64,000 nucleotides of DNA from Puccinia triticina. Taxonomy: Eukaryota > Basidiomycota > Pucciniomycetes > Pucciniales > Pucciniaceae. Numbering within the stretch: position 1 is the stretch's first letter; every line of letters starts with the position of its first letter. The stretch lies in NCBI RefSeq assembly GCF_026914185.1, contig NC_070569.1, forward strand, positions 1,364,001 to 1,428,000. The letters are read 5' to 3'. The translations under genes and the position numbers were made by a program. Of this stretch, positions 9,347-21,457 are shown in pieces. Below the pieces are notes generated by a model. That model was not told where the DNA came from. It made no database searches and was given only the letters and a program-made list of their open reading frames with translations.

Positions 9347-12222
9347 TCCAAGTTTATTAAAGACACAGATTTGCCAGAACCTTAAAAAAAATTCAAGGGT
9401 TCTACCTACAATTTACAAAAATGAAAACAGATTTGCCAGAACCTTAAAAAAAAATTCAAGGGTTCTGCCTACAATTTACAAAAAAAAAGGCATGGGTACC
9501 CCCAAATCACAAAAACATAAAGCAACAACTGCAAACTTCCTACAATTAAAACAAAAAGAAACAACTCAAATAGCCTTCCAACTCCAGCAAAAATGCTGTG
9601 CCACAGGCTCAGCCCCCAGCCCGCGTCAAGCGCACGGGTCAAAAGGACTGGACGTGAAGGCCCCCGGCCCGCAGCAAAGGCTGCAAACCAGTGGGGGGCC
9701 CACTCTTCGCCCTTCAAACTGCGCACATGCAACAGCGGAAGGGTTGAGGGAGATGGATAGCCGTATTTGAAGCATCACCAAACTCCCTGGGGAACACACA
9801 TCCATTGGCCTCTCCTACTTAAGCACTCAAACGCTCGACTTGCCCACTCACCTGCTGAACCCTTCCTTATCAATAATTCACCTGCAACACTCAACCCGCG
9901 CCAGAAACCATCGCCTTGACAGCCAACCCTGAACCAAACTCCAATCAGCCCCCCCCCCCTGGATTTGATACAATCAGCCACTTTGGACCTCAAACCAGGA
10001 CCCAGGCCCAGAACAATACCGCCCTTGTATACCGATCTCAGCCCACAACAGGAAAACCCTTCCCCTTCGCCACGCCCAGTCTGTTGCCACGGTTTTTCAG
10101 GCAAACCAAGAATACCGCCGCCTGCCTCCTGAACACCGCTAAGCCGGGGCCTTGTAACCTAGCCATTGAAGATGTGCCCAGCCAGTCAAGCTGGCATATT
10201 TTTTGTGGATATGTTGGTCTGGGTGTGAGTTTAACTATGCCAAATGTTTCAATCTTGTCACAGCGGCCGCTTGACCATACTGACTAGCCAGCGTTACTGC
10301 TTGCACGCCCGACTTTAACTTTGTAGGCAACATCATCTATCATCAAGTCGACGAAGTTTGGCAGCGTCAGCATTGTTATGTCAACCCCCGTCTCCCTCCC
10401 CTTAACAAAATCGAGGATAACCAGGCCCCCTGCGGCCCCCTGAGACGCCTACGGCAACCTGATTTGTTATCTGGACCGGTTAAAAAATAAGTAAACTCAA
10501 GCTTGGCTGGTAAAAACTGTTGACCTAACCAGATAAATCAACAAACTCGCGTGGCGAACCCTCTTATGGCCATGCTCTCAGTTGTCAGTGAATTCATGGT
10601 AACCAAGACGACTAGCAGGATTCAAGAAACTGGGCAACACTGACCCGTTTTTGTAGCGCGGCGAATCAAGAATTGAGCGCACTTACCATCATGAGTGGCG
10701 AACATCACCATCTCGATTTGCGGTCCGTGATTTGATGATAACGGGCTCATGCGTCGTTTGATTGCCTACGGCCTAACCTTCGTTCTACCGACTGATTCAT
10801 GTATTAAAAATGGCCTTTCACTGAGTCCGAGCTGGGTATTTTGGTGAGCATGACGACGCCGTAAGGACAAGCCATTCCTTTCCACCAGCGGGAGATACCG
10901 CGAGCTGCGACACTTTATTAATGTCAAGTAACCCTTGCGCCCTAATTCTAGACAACACAGCCTATATACTCTCTTAATCCTTCATTATCGAGGTCTTCAT
11001 CTTGATCAGCACAACTCAAATCCCGTAGGACATCACACAAACATAAACTATGTTTCAAAGCAACCGCGCGCTGAGATCAACAAGAAGCTCACTTGGCGGG
11101 ACTGACCGCCTGAATTTTTGGGTCAATATTTTTGTGGAGGATGACGTGAGTTGACATAGCCTTGCCCCTTTGAACCTAGCTGATACTCGTTCTCTGATTT
11201 CAGATGATATCGACAGGCTGGGTGTCGTGGAGAATAATCTTCTCTGGGCTTCTCTCAGGTCAAGTGCGCCTGGGGCGATGCCATTCTTTCCTGTGAGCCT
11301 CAGTGTAAGCGTTTTCAGCGGGAAAAACATAGCTTCTGGAGTTACTAAATGAAGGGCTCAATTTGTGGATTCAGTCACGATGGATCACTTGAACTTGAAT
11401 TCAGGTCGGCGACTCCTCTCCCAACAGACAGGATGACAACTCACTCAGGGTTTAAACGAGTGAGACCCTTCCATAATTGCTTACGTGTTAATTGTGTGGG
11501 AATTAACATTTAATTTCCCTAAAGGTAGTCTCGGGCCGTGTCTCGGGCGCAATTGATTCTGATGATTGACTTCTCTTTACCAATATTGAGAGAGGAGAGA
11601 TATTGGTGCATAATGTTATTACTACTTTGACTGATCTACCAATGAAGATAAGAAAGTTTTTGTCAAAATGAGCCTCTTCTTTCGCATCCACAAAGGCAAA
11701 TGTTAATTGTACTGTAGGAGAGGGTATACCCCAATTTATAACACTTGGTTCTTACATTTCACTTTCTATCAAAGAAGACAGCTACCTTAAATTTTCATAG
11801 TTGCTGCGGACAGGTGATTTTCCTCAATGGCGGGCTGCAGAGGAACTGGCACAAAGACTATTCCTCATCTATATAGCAAATGTTTTAGAAATTGGCCTTT
11901 TGAGATAGGTGAATTGCTTGCCCTTGACATTATCTTGTGTGCATAGTTGAGCCAAGTCTATATTGCAATTATGATAAAATGTCTGACCCATCCCAGGCAA
12001 CCTTAGGCAAGCCGTCAGGGATTTGTAGGAAGGTGGTGAGGCGGGGTGGTGTTGAGAGTTATCTGTGTCATGCTTCAGCTACATTAAATTAAGGCAATTG
12101 CTCTGATTGGAGATTGTGTGTTTGGCTTGGAGCATCTTTCTGGACTGAGGTGAGCTCTTTCCCATGACTGAAGTTTGGCCTGAGGCATGTACCCACAGCG
12201 GCGAAGCCGCCGTAGCCTCTAG
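9347..12222 (+). mobile_element. Non-autonomous Helitron 2
   Basis: It starts TCCAAGTTTATTAAAG and ends with hairpin GCGGC-GAA-GCCGC (12198-12210), 12 nt, then CTAG, between host A (9346) and T (12223). The left end carries a tandem duplication of about 70 bp (AGATTTGCCAGAACC at about 9367 and 9430). No Rep/helicase sequence is visible. A possible captured exon pair lies near 11050-11350 (ATGTTTCAAAGC..., then GTGAGT and an acceptor TTTCAG), but I cannot identify the protein. Same family as Helitron 1. Confidence 0.85.
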
Positions 12223-12326
12223 TACTATTCAAAAAAGGCCAGCGCTTTTTGTGGCTACGCTAAATAAGGGACCTTGACTTTTTTTTATTACTATAAACCA
12301 AAACCAGAACTGAAAAAGAAAAATTA

Positions 12327-12483
12327 TGGTGTTCAAAATTGCATATGTCACGGTTTACATAAAATCATAAAGCCAATTTTGGCTGGGAGATGTCAGCATG
12401 CATAAAACTTACAGTGACATCTCCCAGCCAAAATTACAGTTTATGATTTTATTTAAAAAATTCTTATGCAATATTGAACACCA
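12327..12483. mobile_element. Mariner-like fold-back MITE (TGGTGTTCAA family), copy 1
   Basis: A 157-bp element with ends TGGTGTTCAAA...TTGAACACCA, flanked by TA on both sides (12325-12326 and 12484-12485). The two halves fold into a near-complete hairpin around GATGTCAGCATGC. TA duplication and structure fit a Tc1/mariner-type MITE. A second copy is at 44064-44232. Confidence 0.75.
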
Positions 12484-13011
12484 TAAATGTAAGAACAAGG
12501 TATAAACAATGAGATGAGAATATAAAGAAGAAAAGAAACCAAACCTGTGACAATAGATGCTATAAGAATGAGGAAAACGACGGAAATAGGACAATAAGAG
12601 TGTGATAAACTGTGAGGATGTGATGAATAGGTTAGTTGACGAGAGGATTGAGGAGAAGTTGAAGAGAAACAAGAAACAAACCCTAGGATTATAGGCAACA
12701 ATATTTATAGAGAAGGAACAGGAAAAACAGACTCCAAGTTAAGGCTTCAAGAAACTTGAGGTCGCAAGCAAGGAGAAGTTGACAAATTAGTCGAACAAAG
12801 AATAGATCTGATTCAAGAGAGTTTGGGCGGAGTGTTGATTGATCAATAGGAGAAATTGTGGGGAAGAAGATTTAGGTTGAGATTGATACCCAAAACAATG
12901 GTGGACGTGGAGATGAGCGAGTCCAGATTGGTTTGATTTGGTGATACCAAAGGACAGCAGTGAGTTGCGCACAAGGCACTTGAATTTGTGAGATGCGCAG
13001 CAGAGTGCGCT
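12484..13011. other. No supported gene
   Basis: Purine-rich sequence belonging to the interior of the 7757-16770 element. Open frames of up to 87 codons on the minus strand have no recognisable domain. Its last five bases GCGCT (13007-13011) are the target duplication of LTR E. Confidence 0.4.
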
Positions 13012-13609
13012 TGTCAGCCACAGAGTACATGTCACAGTACCTTACACGTACCAAGTACCTGCAATTGTTCACATTACATATAGTACATTCCTTTTACACC
13101 TTATTACATATGTATATAATTAGATACAAGCTTAAGAATGTACTCTTGTTATACATCACATTATAGATAACCATAGTTAAATACAGTTACCATAATTTAC
13201 TATTGTTATAAGAGTTAAGTTACGTGCAAACAGTGAGATTACAATACATTGTAATACTACTGTACACGTGAAATACCCCAAGACAGGTATCACTCATTTA
13301 TCCCCTGTTACGCCTCAGTCCCTATTTACATAACATATTGGTTATGATATAAATACATAAACAATACATGATGTAATCCAATTCAAAGAGCACTGAATGG
13401 AATCAATGATTAGTTATGATCAGCTAGTATGCACTGCTACTGATCTAGGATCAGTACTGATCATTACACTGCCTTGATCATTTCCAATGTTGATCCTCAT
13501 GAGGATCTGCTTCCTTTGAGCGCTTCCAGTTCCCCCCTGGTCCTGAAGCGCCTCCAAGCGCCTCATATCCCCTCCTGCTCTTTCCCCTCTATATAAACAC
13601 GCCCCCCAG

Positions 13610-14902
13610 CAATGTTGTAACCGCTGCGCTGCAGAAAGCGCAGCAAAGCGGTTAGCGCAGCGGTTTTTGGCACCGCTGCGCTGCGCTGAAGTGTAGCGGT
13701 CAAATCGCTGCCGCTTCCGCTTTCCAAGATCCCCGAGAAAAAAAGTGTATTTTAGCGCGCTGAAAAAATCAGCCATGTAGCGGCCAACTGCTAAAATCAG
13801 CGGTAGCGCAGCGTAAAACCGCTGATTTCAGCGGTAGCGCAGCAGCAATAAAGCGCTAATCTACATACACTGGGGGAAAAAAACTTTTAAACTACCAGTA
13901 ATTATCAATAATCAAGATTTTTTTGTAGGTTTTTAGAGGGGACAGAGCTCAAGAAAAAATGATTCAAGAAAAGATAATAAAAAATTAAACTGGCACTTTT
14001 TTTTGTTGGGTTGTTTAGATTTAGATTTAGGTTTTGTTTTGTACCCTTCAAATTTTGGGTTACTCCGCGCCTTGTTGATAACCTTTTGGCAATCCAAGAA
14101 TACTCCTTCCAGCCTGACTTCATTCCGGATCCACATATGACTGCTAATACAGCGCTCAATCAAAATTGAGAAGCAAAAAATTAATCAATTCACCATAAAC
14201 ATCAATTAGATCAATGGTTCTCCGCTGGGGCATGCATTCACATGAGTTGAATGTGTTGTATGATTTAGTTGTGGTTCAGTTTTTTGTGCACATTTTCTGA
14301 GTCATATAAGTCGCGTGAAAGCTGTCAAGAAGCAAGTCCCAATTAAATTGTAAGGCCTCCTGCCTTAGCCTCTCAAGGTTGGATTGGATTGCCTTGTTGA
14401 TTTTGTCCGGCTCTTTGGGTGGCAAAATATTCATCCAGTCATCATCCTCTTCCTCTCAGGTGGTGTAGACGGTGGAACGTCGTTGGATTCGGCGGGTATG
14501 GCAGATTTCTGAGACCCAACCATGATGTTGACACCAAGCAGTGACTTTGACAAGGATAGCGAGCGGAGATGTCGACGGATGCCGGTATATGCCGCTCCCC
14601 AATTGGAATCTGCGCAGCTTCTGCTCCCGCAGCATATAGCGGTGGGTGCAGCGTTTAGCGGTCAGGAAGCGCCCATGTAGGGGTTTTGCGCTGCGCTGCG
14701 CTATTTCGCAGCTTTAGTGCGCTTATTTCCGCTGCGCTAACGCTGCCGCCCCTCAGGATGAAGCAGTACCCCGCTAAATTTAGGGCTAGCGGAAGCGGTT
14801 TTTCAACCGCTTCTGCTAAATGCCCATGGGACGTAGCGGTGTAACTGCTGCGCTGCGCTAAATGACCGCTTTTTCTAGCGCAGCGCAGCGATTACAACGT
14901 TG
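13610..14902 (-). mobile_element. hAT deletion derivative (7-bp TSD)
   Basis: Inverted ends CAATGTTGTAACCGCTGCGC and CAACGTTGTAATCGCTGC are flanked by CCCCCAG (13603-13609 and 14903-14909). Both subterminal regions are filled with GCGCTGCGCTAA/AGCGCAGCGG words also present in the terminal repeat. The interior keeps pieces of a hAT transposase gene on the minus strand: a C-terminal piece (13933-14163) and a probable N-terminal start near 14523 (MVGSQKSAIPAE). The catalytic core is deleted, so it is non-autonomous. It is related to the element at 30871-35850. Confidence 0.85.
13933..14163 (-). pseudogene. hAT transposase C-terminal remnant
   Basis: The minus strand encodes IERCISSHMWIRNEV followed by DCQKVINKARSNPKF. 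This is the same arrangement as the C-terminus of the transposase at 31301-35469 (IERCISSHMWLVNGV... DCQKVIDSARKNPKF). The upstream catalytic and dimerisation regions are missing. Confidence 0.8.
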
Positions 14903-15310
14903 CCCCCAGGACTGTTTATCCCTCAGAATATCATTATAGCAAGGTTTAACACATACATAGTTAAACAGTGCCTTCATTCTCACCCATCTTTCAATTCAGG
15001 AATAACATAAACATTACCCTTAACTTTCTGTAGGTAAAACCACGAACCCAAGTTGAGTTATTCCTTGGATGCCTATTAACACCCTGTGTTGATCTGGATG
15101 TGCCTTCATTGAGCAAGCCTCTCAGTCAAGATTACTGATAGAGTGAACCTTTTGCAGGTCTTACCACAAAAACATTGACCCATCCTTGGCATCTGACACT
15201 ATCATCTTGCTAGTAACAACCCTCTCAGACACGGTTAGTTACCTACAGGCTGACAGCGCTCGAGTTTCAACACTAAACTTTAGGGCTAAAATAGTGTAGT
15301 TTAGCATAGC

Positions 15311-16753
15311 TGTCAGCTGGCTACTATGTCAGAGCCACCGTGACATAATATCACAGAAAATAAAAATTGTTACATATGTTAGAGACATTATTACTAATCT
15401 CCTACATATGTAACACTATAAAAAAAGTATAAAGATTACCTATGAAAGAGACATTATTACGTACTCTTACATATGTAAATTGTAAAATATTACTTCAGAT
15501 TCCTTATCTACGCCTAAAATAAACTAGGGTCCCCCACTGCAACGTACCCTAAACTCTTACTCCTTCCCTGTGTAAATTACACATGAAAATGTACCCAGTT
15601 ATCACGGATAAGGTAGCGCTTATGCTTATATGCTCATGTACATATGCTTGTAAGCGTCACAGACACCCAAAAGGCCGTAATCACGCCATACTATGAAGAT
15701 ATGACACCTTCTGAGTCCCATGAGCGCCTAGAATGTTCCATTACATATGTAATGATGTAATGAAAACATTCCTGACACACAAAGATAAGAAGTACCAACC
15801 AATTGGTACATGCTATGTCATTATGTAGACCAAAGCAGAACAATTGGCCACACGTGACAGCCTACATATCCCCAACAGTAATTACCATTATGTAACCTGT
15901 AAATTAATCTGAAACAATTACTATGTGTTTCAGACTAATTATGGTACAGAAGCATCATAAGTGGCCCAATCTAGAAAATAGGACACACGTGACAGCCCCT
16001 ACTAGTTAGAAGTGTTTTAGACTAATCCTGATACGGCCAAACATTACTTTTGCAGCCATTTGCACGCCCCAAAGAATAGTCCTCCTGTAGCATTGCCAAA
16101 TTGGTCTAGAATCACGCCCACAAGTTGGCCAACCGCCAAATTGAGCCAGAATTACGCCCACAAGTTGGCCAGCAGCTATGTGGCTCCCTCAGCGCCCCCA
16201 GAGAGCTTTCATGACTATTTAAAGGGCCCTCTGTGCGCTCCAAAGACCCTCTCCCATGCTATTACACCTACTCTGATTATTACCCGCTTCCAACACGTGC
16301 TCAACACTTGTTCTCTGCCTGGTAAGATCCTTAGTTGCTGACTTTAGCTTCATTCCTTCGTCTGAATCTGCTCAGATTCTCCCCTGAAGAACCTCAAGAC
16401 TCTAAGGGCTTAATCCTAGTAAGTTTAACCCCTTTCTCTTGAGATTCTCCGCTTTATTCTTGCTGGGATCTAAACCACCCCTGCTTGCAGGCCCCAGTAC
16501 TAACAGGTACCTAAATCTTCTGCCTTTGCACGATACCTTAGAGGTATCTAAACCACCCCTGCTTGCAGGCCCCTCTTATTTTAATCATATTAATTTTATT
16601 AATATAATTAAACTACTTTTCTCTATTTTTTACGCCACACAACCTCTCCAAAAGCCTTGTATATCATCCCTAGAGTCCTTAAAACTCTGTTATTTCACTT
16701 TGCAGCTCGTGTAGCTAGAAGGATTATCATCCTTGGCATCACGCAGGCTGACA
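15311..16753 (+). mobile_element. Solo LTR, family B (copy B2)
   Basis: Starts TGTCAGCTGGCTACTATG, ends GGCTGACA, 1,443 bp, with a perfect 5-bp duplication ATAGC (15306-15310 and 16754-16758). A TATA-like TATTTAAAGGGCCC lies at 16216, and the conserved hairpin AAGGAT...ATCCTT at 16719-16734. It is inserted only about 12 bp from the right end of the host hAT-like element. Confidence 0.9.
16719..16734 (+). promoter_or_regulatory. Conserved LTR 3'-end hairpin (copy B2)
   Basis: The stem AAGGAT-TATC-ATCCTT is preceded by GTAGCTAG and followed by GGCATCACG. It has the same stem as copy B1 with a loop one base longer. Confidence 0.6.
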
Positions 16754-16777
16754 ATAGCGGCCCACTGTTGGGGGGGG

Positions 16778-17985
16778 CTTCACTTGCTTGAAGGCCCGCT
16801 GTTTATATTCCAGTGGGTGTAATAGGGGGAAAATCATCTTGGAAAGAACTCCTCACCTATTCTCAGGTATCCCGTCTATCCCTTTCCCTTTGGACGGATC
16901 TTAGAAGGAGATACCGGCATACTGCGTGCTCTATGGCCACACGGGCTTCAGTTAGGCTTTTGTTGGTCACGGGCAGAGAAGTTTTCAACATTTCTCTCTG
17001 CCTGGGATTATTTGAGATTGAGATTTACTTGCAACTCCCCTTAATGGGCCAAGTGAACTCTTTCTTTTAGGGGATCACAGTATCCTCCACTATCTGATAC
17101 CCATATGATCCTATGTACTGTGTTTTGCAGAATTGTTGAATCATTTTCCATCACTTCTGGCTTCATTGATTGGGGGAAATCACATAGTTTTCCAAGCTTT
17201 TCTGCAAGGTGCACCTGTCCCTGACAGATGTCAGATGATGCCCAAGGCCAAAACCACCCCCAGAGCCAACGTCCTCCAGTAGATTGTGTTTGATTTGGGT
17301 TAGAGACAACCTGATATCATATTTAGAATTGGATTGCCTTCTTTACCCTACCATCCACTGCCCATGGCCGTTCGCCGCTACCCTCTGCCTGTATGGAGGG
17401 GGCAGGGAGGGGCCAACCAAGTGCTGTGTTGCTACAGAAGGAGGCACAGGCTAGCTTATCACAGTTGCTCCCTATGGGGGAGGTTGGAGTTCGCAGTTTG
17501 GGTGGTGGTTTGGGTGGAGCTTAAGTTTGGCTGGTGGCGAAGCCACCCCTCTAGGCCTTGGTGGTCGTGGCGCGTAGGCCACCCACCAAAAAGTGGCAGA
17601 AATGCAGTATTTGAGTTTTGCAGCCTGTAGTTTCAACGCTGGCCATTCCAGCTACCAGAACTTAGAAGCTTGTCAATGGCACCGATTTTTAGAGCTGACC
17701 ATCCCTTCACCCAACTGACCAGATGATTTTTGGTAGATTTTTGAAGCAAGTCAAGGCAAGCCAGAAACAACATCTCACGCGGTGCTTGAGCCTGGGGGTC
17801 CAAGCACAGCCAGTTTTTGTCTGGCTTCTTCATTGTTTCTTTTTTGTTTGAACAGATCTGCTAAAATTCTGAGTTGACAGAAAGATAGCCGGGATGCCAG
17901 AGCATCTATCAATGCCTGGGAACTCATGTGTAGCTCGCAAAACAAGTAAGCTGCTACGGCCTGTGTAAGCTGAACCACACTTTTC
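16778..17985. repeat. Non-coding stretch with dispersed repeat F (minus)
   Basis: About 17275-17560, read on the minus strand, resembles the tails at 38640-39010 and 48530-48920: TTGGCCCCTCCCTGCCC, CAGAGGG..CGGCC and GGGCAGTGGAT occur in the same order. The rest holds short open frames without recognisable domains. Nothing else can be supported. Confidence 0.5.
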
Positions 17986-18488
17986 TATGGAGGCTCTGGA
18001 GCGACAATCTGGACAGAATTCCTGAAATTATGGTGAATTCGTCTCAAACTGGTCAACTCACCTGCCAAAGCGGCCAGGATGGCGCCTGCTGGCCAGGCAT
18101 ATCTGACCATTCATGTTGAGCGCAACCCACTGTCAAAATAGACAGAACAACAAAACCAACAAACCAGGCATGGAGATGCCATTTTAGCTATATTCTGCTT
18201 TGTTCCTCCTTCCATCACGAATTGTCTTTATAAGCCACCATAGAAGGAGGAACTAATATGAAGTAGAAATGTGTCACTGATTGGTCATTGAAGGCTCTAA
18301 AGTGTTGTGCCAGTCATCAAAGGTACTCCACTCAAAGACGGATTTTACCAGTCATTGAGAGTACTCCTCTCAAAGACCGGAGGGAGTACAAAATCCCCTT
18401 GATTTCCGGTCTATACCGGTCAACTGGGGAGGAGATGAACCTCTCAATGAACGGTCTATGTATAGCGGTCATCGAATGAGTAGATAAC

Positions 18489-19570
18489 TGTCAGCCGGGC
18501 TACTATAATAAGTTAGAGCCCGGCCAACTATTGTAGCATAACAAAAATTGTATGTAATAATAGCGGCGCAGAGCGCCGCGTACAAAATATGGTTCTTTCT
18601 GGTAAAAAGACCTAACTGCGGCGCAGAGCGCCGCGTACATAAAAATAAAGATTCCTTAGACGAGTAAGGAAAACAAAGCTCCGGCCGAAGAATCGGCAAG
18701 AGAAAGAACGTTAGTTCAAACCCGTTCTCAAGCCAAGAGAACGGGCCGTCAGATAATCTCAGGAGACTACTAAACCGAGAGTAATCCCCATGAGAAATAG
18801 AAGACTTCGGGAGAAACAGAACTATACCATTCCTCCTCCCCCGGCCGACGATTAAACAACTGATCACGCTATTCCTCGAGCCGAGGAATAGCAAATGGAT
18901 CCTATGACAAATAGAAAACGAACGGGAGTGAAGGGACCAATAGAATCCCCCTTCACTCCCGTCACTCTTGTCAGAAGCACGCTTCCTCCGGCCGAGAACC
19001 CAAGGAAGCCTGTGCAAGAAAAGCTACAACCCTACCGGTTGTCGCTCGGATATTTAAATGAGGGCCTTCGGGCGAAGGAAGGCCCCTCAGATACCTTTAT
19101 AACCGACTCGCAGCCTCGCCAGACCCGCCCTCGTCCTATCCGACCAGCGCGCCTTCTGACCTAGCTCCGATTACGGTTTCTTCGGAATCGATCGCTTTTT
19201 TTCCCGCAAACCTACCTTGAAACAGTAAGTTTGCGTTTTTTTTTGTCTTTCTACCGGGATTTCTATCCCTAGTACTATCCTGGGAGCGATTTATCGCGCA
19301 ATCACCCCCTGTCCAAGGGCCCCAGACGTCACAGGCCTTAAAAACCCCTGCACATCTCGTGCGCAGGCCCTGTATGAACTGCGGAGGGCACTAAAACACC
19401 CCAGGCGCCCCTGGCCCCTCCGTTTACCTACTTTTTTGGTTCATTAGAAATAGCTTGTTTAAGCTATTTCGTACTTTTCACCGCGCTTTTGCTGCGCGCA
19501 CTACCGTACCGTGCTCTGTCGCCGGCGTAGCTAGAAGAGCTCCTTGCTCTTGGCATCACCGAGCCTGACA
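18489..19570 (+). mobile_element. Solo LTR, family C (copy C1)
   Basis: Starts TGTCAGCCGGGCTACTA, ends GAGCCTGACA, 1,082 bp, flanked by ATAAC (18484-18488 and 19571-19575). The other palindrome arm preserves the empty site with a single ATAAC. TATTTAAATG at 19051 is TATA-like and precedes a GGCCTTCGGGCG/GAAGGAAGGCCCC inverted pair. The conserved hairpin is at 19535-19551. Orientation plus. Confidence 0.9.
19535..19551 (+). promoter_or_regulatory. Conserved LTR 3'-end hairpin (copy C1)
   Basis: The stem AAGAGC-TCCTT-GCTCTT lies between GTAGCTAG and GGCATCACC. Compared with family B both strands of the stem are changed in a paired way. Confidence 0.6.
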
Positions 19571-20452
19571 ATAACCCCTTCAATTACTGGTCATGCCCGC
19601 CATCAAGGGAGTATGTAAATATCCCTCTCATGGTCTGTTATGCCGGTCATTGCGGGGAGCTCTTGATGAGTGGTCTGGTCATCAAAAGCTCTGCTATCGA
19701 GGCACGTATGATGTACTCCTTCAATGAACATGGAAGACCTGTCATTGCCGCCGTTCATGGAGAGAATTTTGCTTGTAAACCTCTTGATGCCCGGCATAAA
19801 CTAGTCATTGCAAGCTCGCCTCGGTGACCGGCATAATTTATACCAGTCACCAAGAGCTCCCCTTGCTGATTGGCATAGTTTAAGCCAGTCATTGAGAGGG
19901 TTACGCACTCTCTCAATGACCGGTCTGCTCCGGTCATCAAAAGGTTGGTTAAGGTATGCCTTGGTTACAGCATGTACATGAGCCATGTGATTATCTTGGA
20001 ATCTTCTTTGGCACCCAGGCAGATTATTTGGCCAGTATGACTGGGGAATCATTACAGACTCTTTCAAATCTGGCCAGTTTGGCAGTGGAATCCATATTTG
20101 ACCGCTAGATTCCAGTTTCAGGTGGTGGGACTCGAAAATTTACACCAAGAATTAAAATTCTGAAAATCACTTTTGTTGGCCAACAAGTCGGCTCCAAGCC
20201 TCCATATGGAGGCTTGGAGCCGACTTGTCGGCCAACATCTTTTGATTTTCAGAATTTTAATTCTTGGTGTAAATTTTCGAGTCCCACCACCTGAAACTGG
20301 AATCTAGCGGTCAAATATGGATTCCACTGCCAAACTGGCCAGATTTGAAAGAGTCTGTAATGATTCCCCAGTCATACTGGCCAAATAATCTGCCTGGGTG
20401 CCAAAGAAGATTCCAAGATAATCACATGGCTCATGTACATGCTGTAACCGAG

Positions 20453-21420
20453 TGTGAGCCTGAGTCTCTATAGTGACAGCAGGACACAAGAAATGGGGGG
20501 GCAATAGTTGGATTTCTTGGGATAAAGAAATTACAACTATAATAGAAAAAGACAAAGAGAGAGAGAAACCAAGCAGGATAAGAAGGAAGAGAAGTACTAG
20601 GTTATTCTAGTGGGAAAGCACGTCCACGGGCAATGCTACTCTTCAGAAGAGTGCTGCTAATCTGTGCAAGAAGTGCTACAGCTTCCTCTCAGGAGGGTAT
20701 CTGGATTAGATAAGTCTTAATCCAGCCACAGTTTTTTAGACTTCTCTCTGGACAGTCAAGGTTCTTAATGGGAAACCTGAGGGACAGCCCTGAACCTAGA
20801 TTTTGAGGCAAAGGCCTGATGATAAGAAGGGACAGCCCTGTGATCAAGATGGAGGCAAAGGCCTATAGATATGGAGGGACAGCCCTGTGATCAAGGAGAA
20901 AGCAAAGCAAGAAGAAAAGGCAGATCCAGCAAGACACAGAGTTGTACCTCTGAGATAAACAAGGTTCAGTGAAAGAGGTTACTTACTGTCAATATCCTAG
21001 GCGCCTGTGACGGTAGGTATACTGGGAGTATAGTAGGCTCTTTGGTGGTGATCCTGGAGTTATCTGGGTGGTGGTTCTGGTGTGCTGAAGTCTGTGGATC
21101 CGCCTCAGGCAAGGGGGATCCTGACTACGAAAATTTTCACAGTTTGCTTATGTAATTTACATATGTACATGTGGTTTGGCGCGCCTAGTAGCGCTGACAC
21201 GTCACAACTGCGCAAGGGCGCTACAACTCAGTAACTCAGGGAAGGAGTATAGTTACAATGAATTGGTAAGTTGTAACTAGGGTTAAAATTGCATGAGGAA
21301 ACAGAATATGAAGTCAAAAAAGGGATATCTCTTAAGATGAAAAAGATATAAAGTAATTTATATGTAACAAAGGTAGAACAGGCAGCTTTTAGGTCAGCTG
21401 TGATGACTCTAAGGCTGACA
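20453..21420 (-). repeat. 3' LTR of gypsy element A
   Basis: In plus coordinates it runs TGTGAGCC...GGCTGACA; transcription is on the minus strand. It contains a short tandem array built on GGACAGCCCTGTGATCAAG with AGGCAAAGGCC. Adjacent internal sequence (21421-21437, minus strand TTTTGGTGGTAGGGAA) is purine-rich and is the likely polypurine tract. Confidence 0.95.
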
Positions 21421-21457
21421 TTCCCTACCACCAAAAGGGTTGGATTTCTGTAAGAAA

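Larger units (their letters stand above)
13012..15255 (+). mobile_element. Solo LTR, family E, opened by a hAT derivative
   Basis: Starts TGTCAGCCACAGAGTAC, ends CAGGCTGACA, with a perfect 5-bp duplication GCGCT (13007-13011 and 15256-15260). Without the 1,293-bp hAT insertion and its 7-bp duplication the LTR is 944 bp. A TATA box (TATATAAA, 13590) sets the plus orientation; the hAT element inserted about 13 bp downstream of it. Confidence 0.85.
7757..16770. mobile_element. hAT-like non-autonomous element, heavily nested (7-bp TSD)
   Basis: The left end CAACAGTGGGTCAGCTACGC and right end (reverse complement CAACAGTGGGCCGCTATGC) are inverted repeats. Flanks are GGGGTGG (7750-7756) and GGGGGGG (16771-16777), a 7-bp duplication with one mismatch. 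The right end becomes visible only after removing solo LTR B2 and its duplicated ATAGC. Removing also Helitron 2 and LTR E leaves about 2.44 kb. Subterminal DNA is crowded with TTAGCG/GCTACGC words echoing the terminal motif. There is no transposase. Contents in order: fold-back (8116-9333), Helitron 2, mariner MITE, LTR E with a hAT derivative, LTR B2. Confidence 0.7.

Noticed and set aside
17530..17556. Helitron-like end (hairpin GGTGGC-GAA-GCCACC followed by CCTCTAG)
   Set aside because: The spacing to CTAG is too short, the following base is G not T, and no matching 5' end was found.
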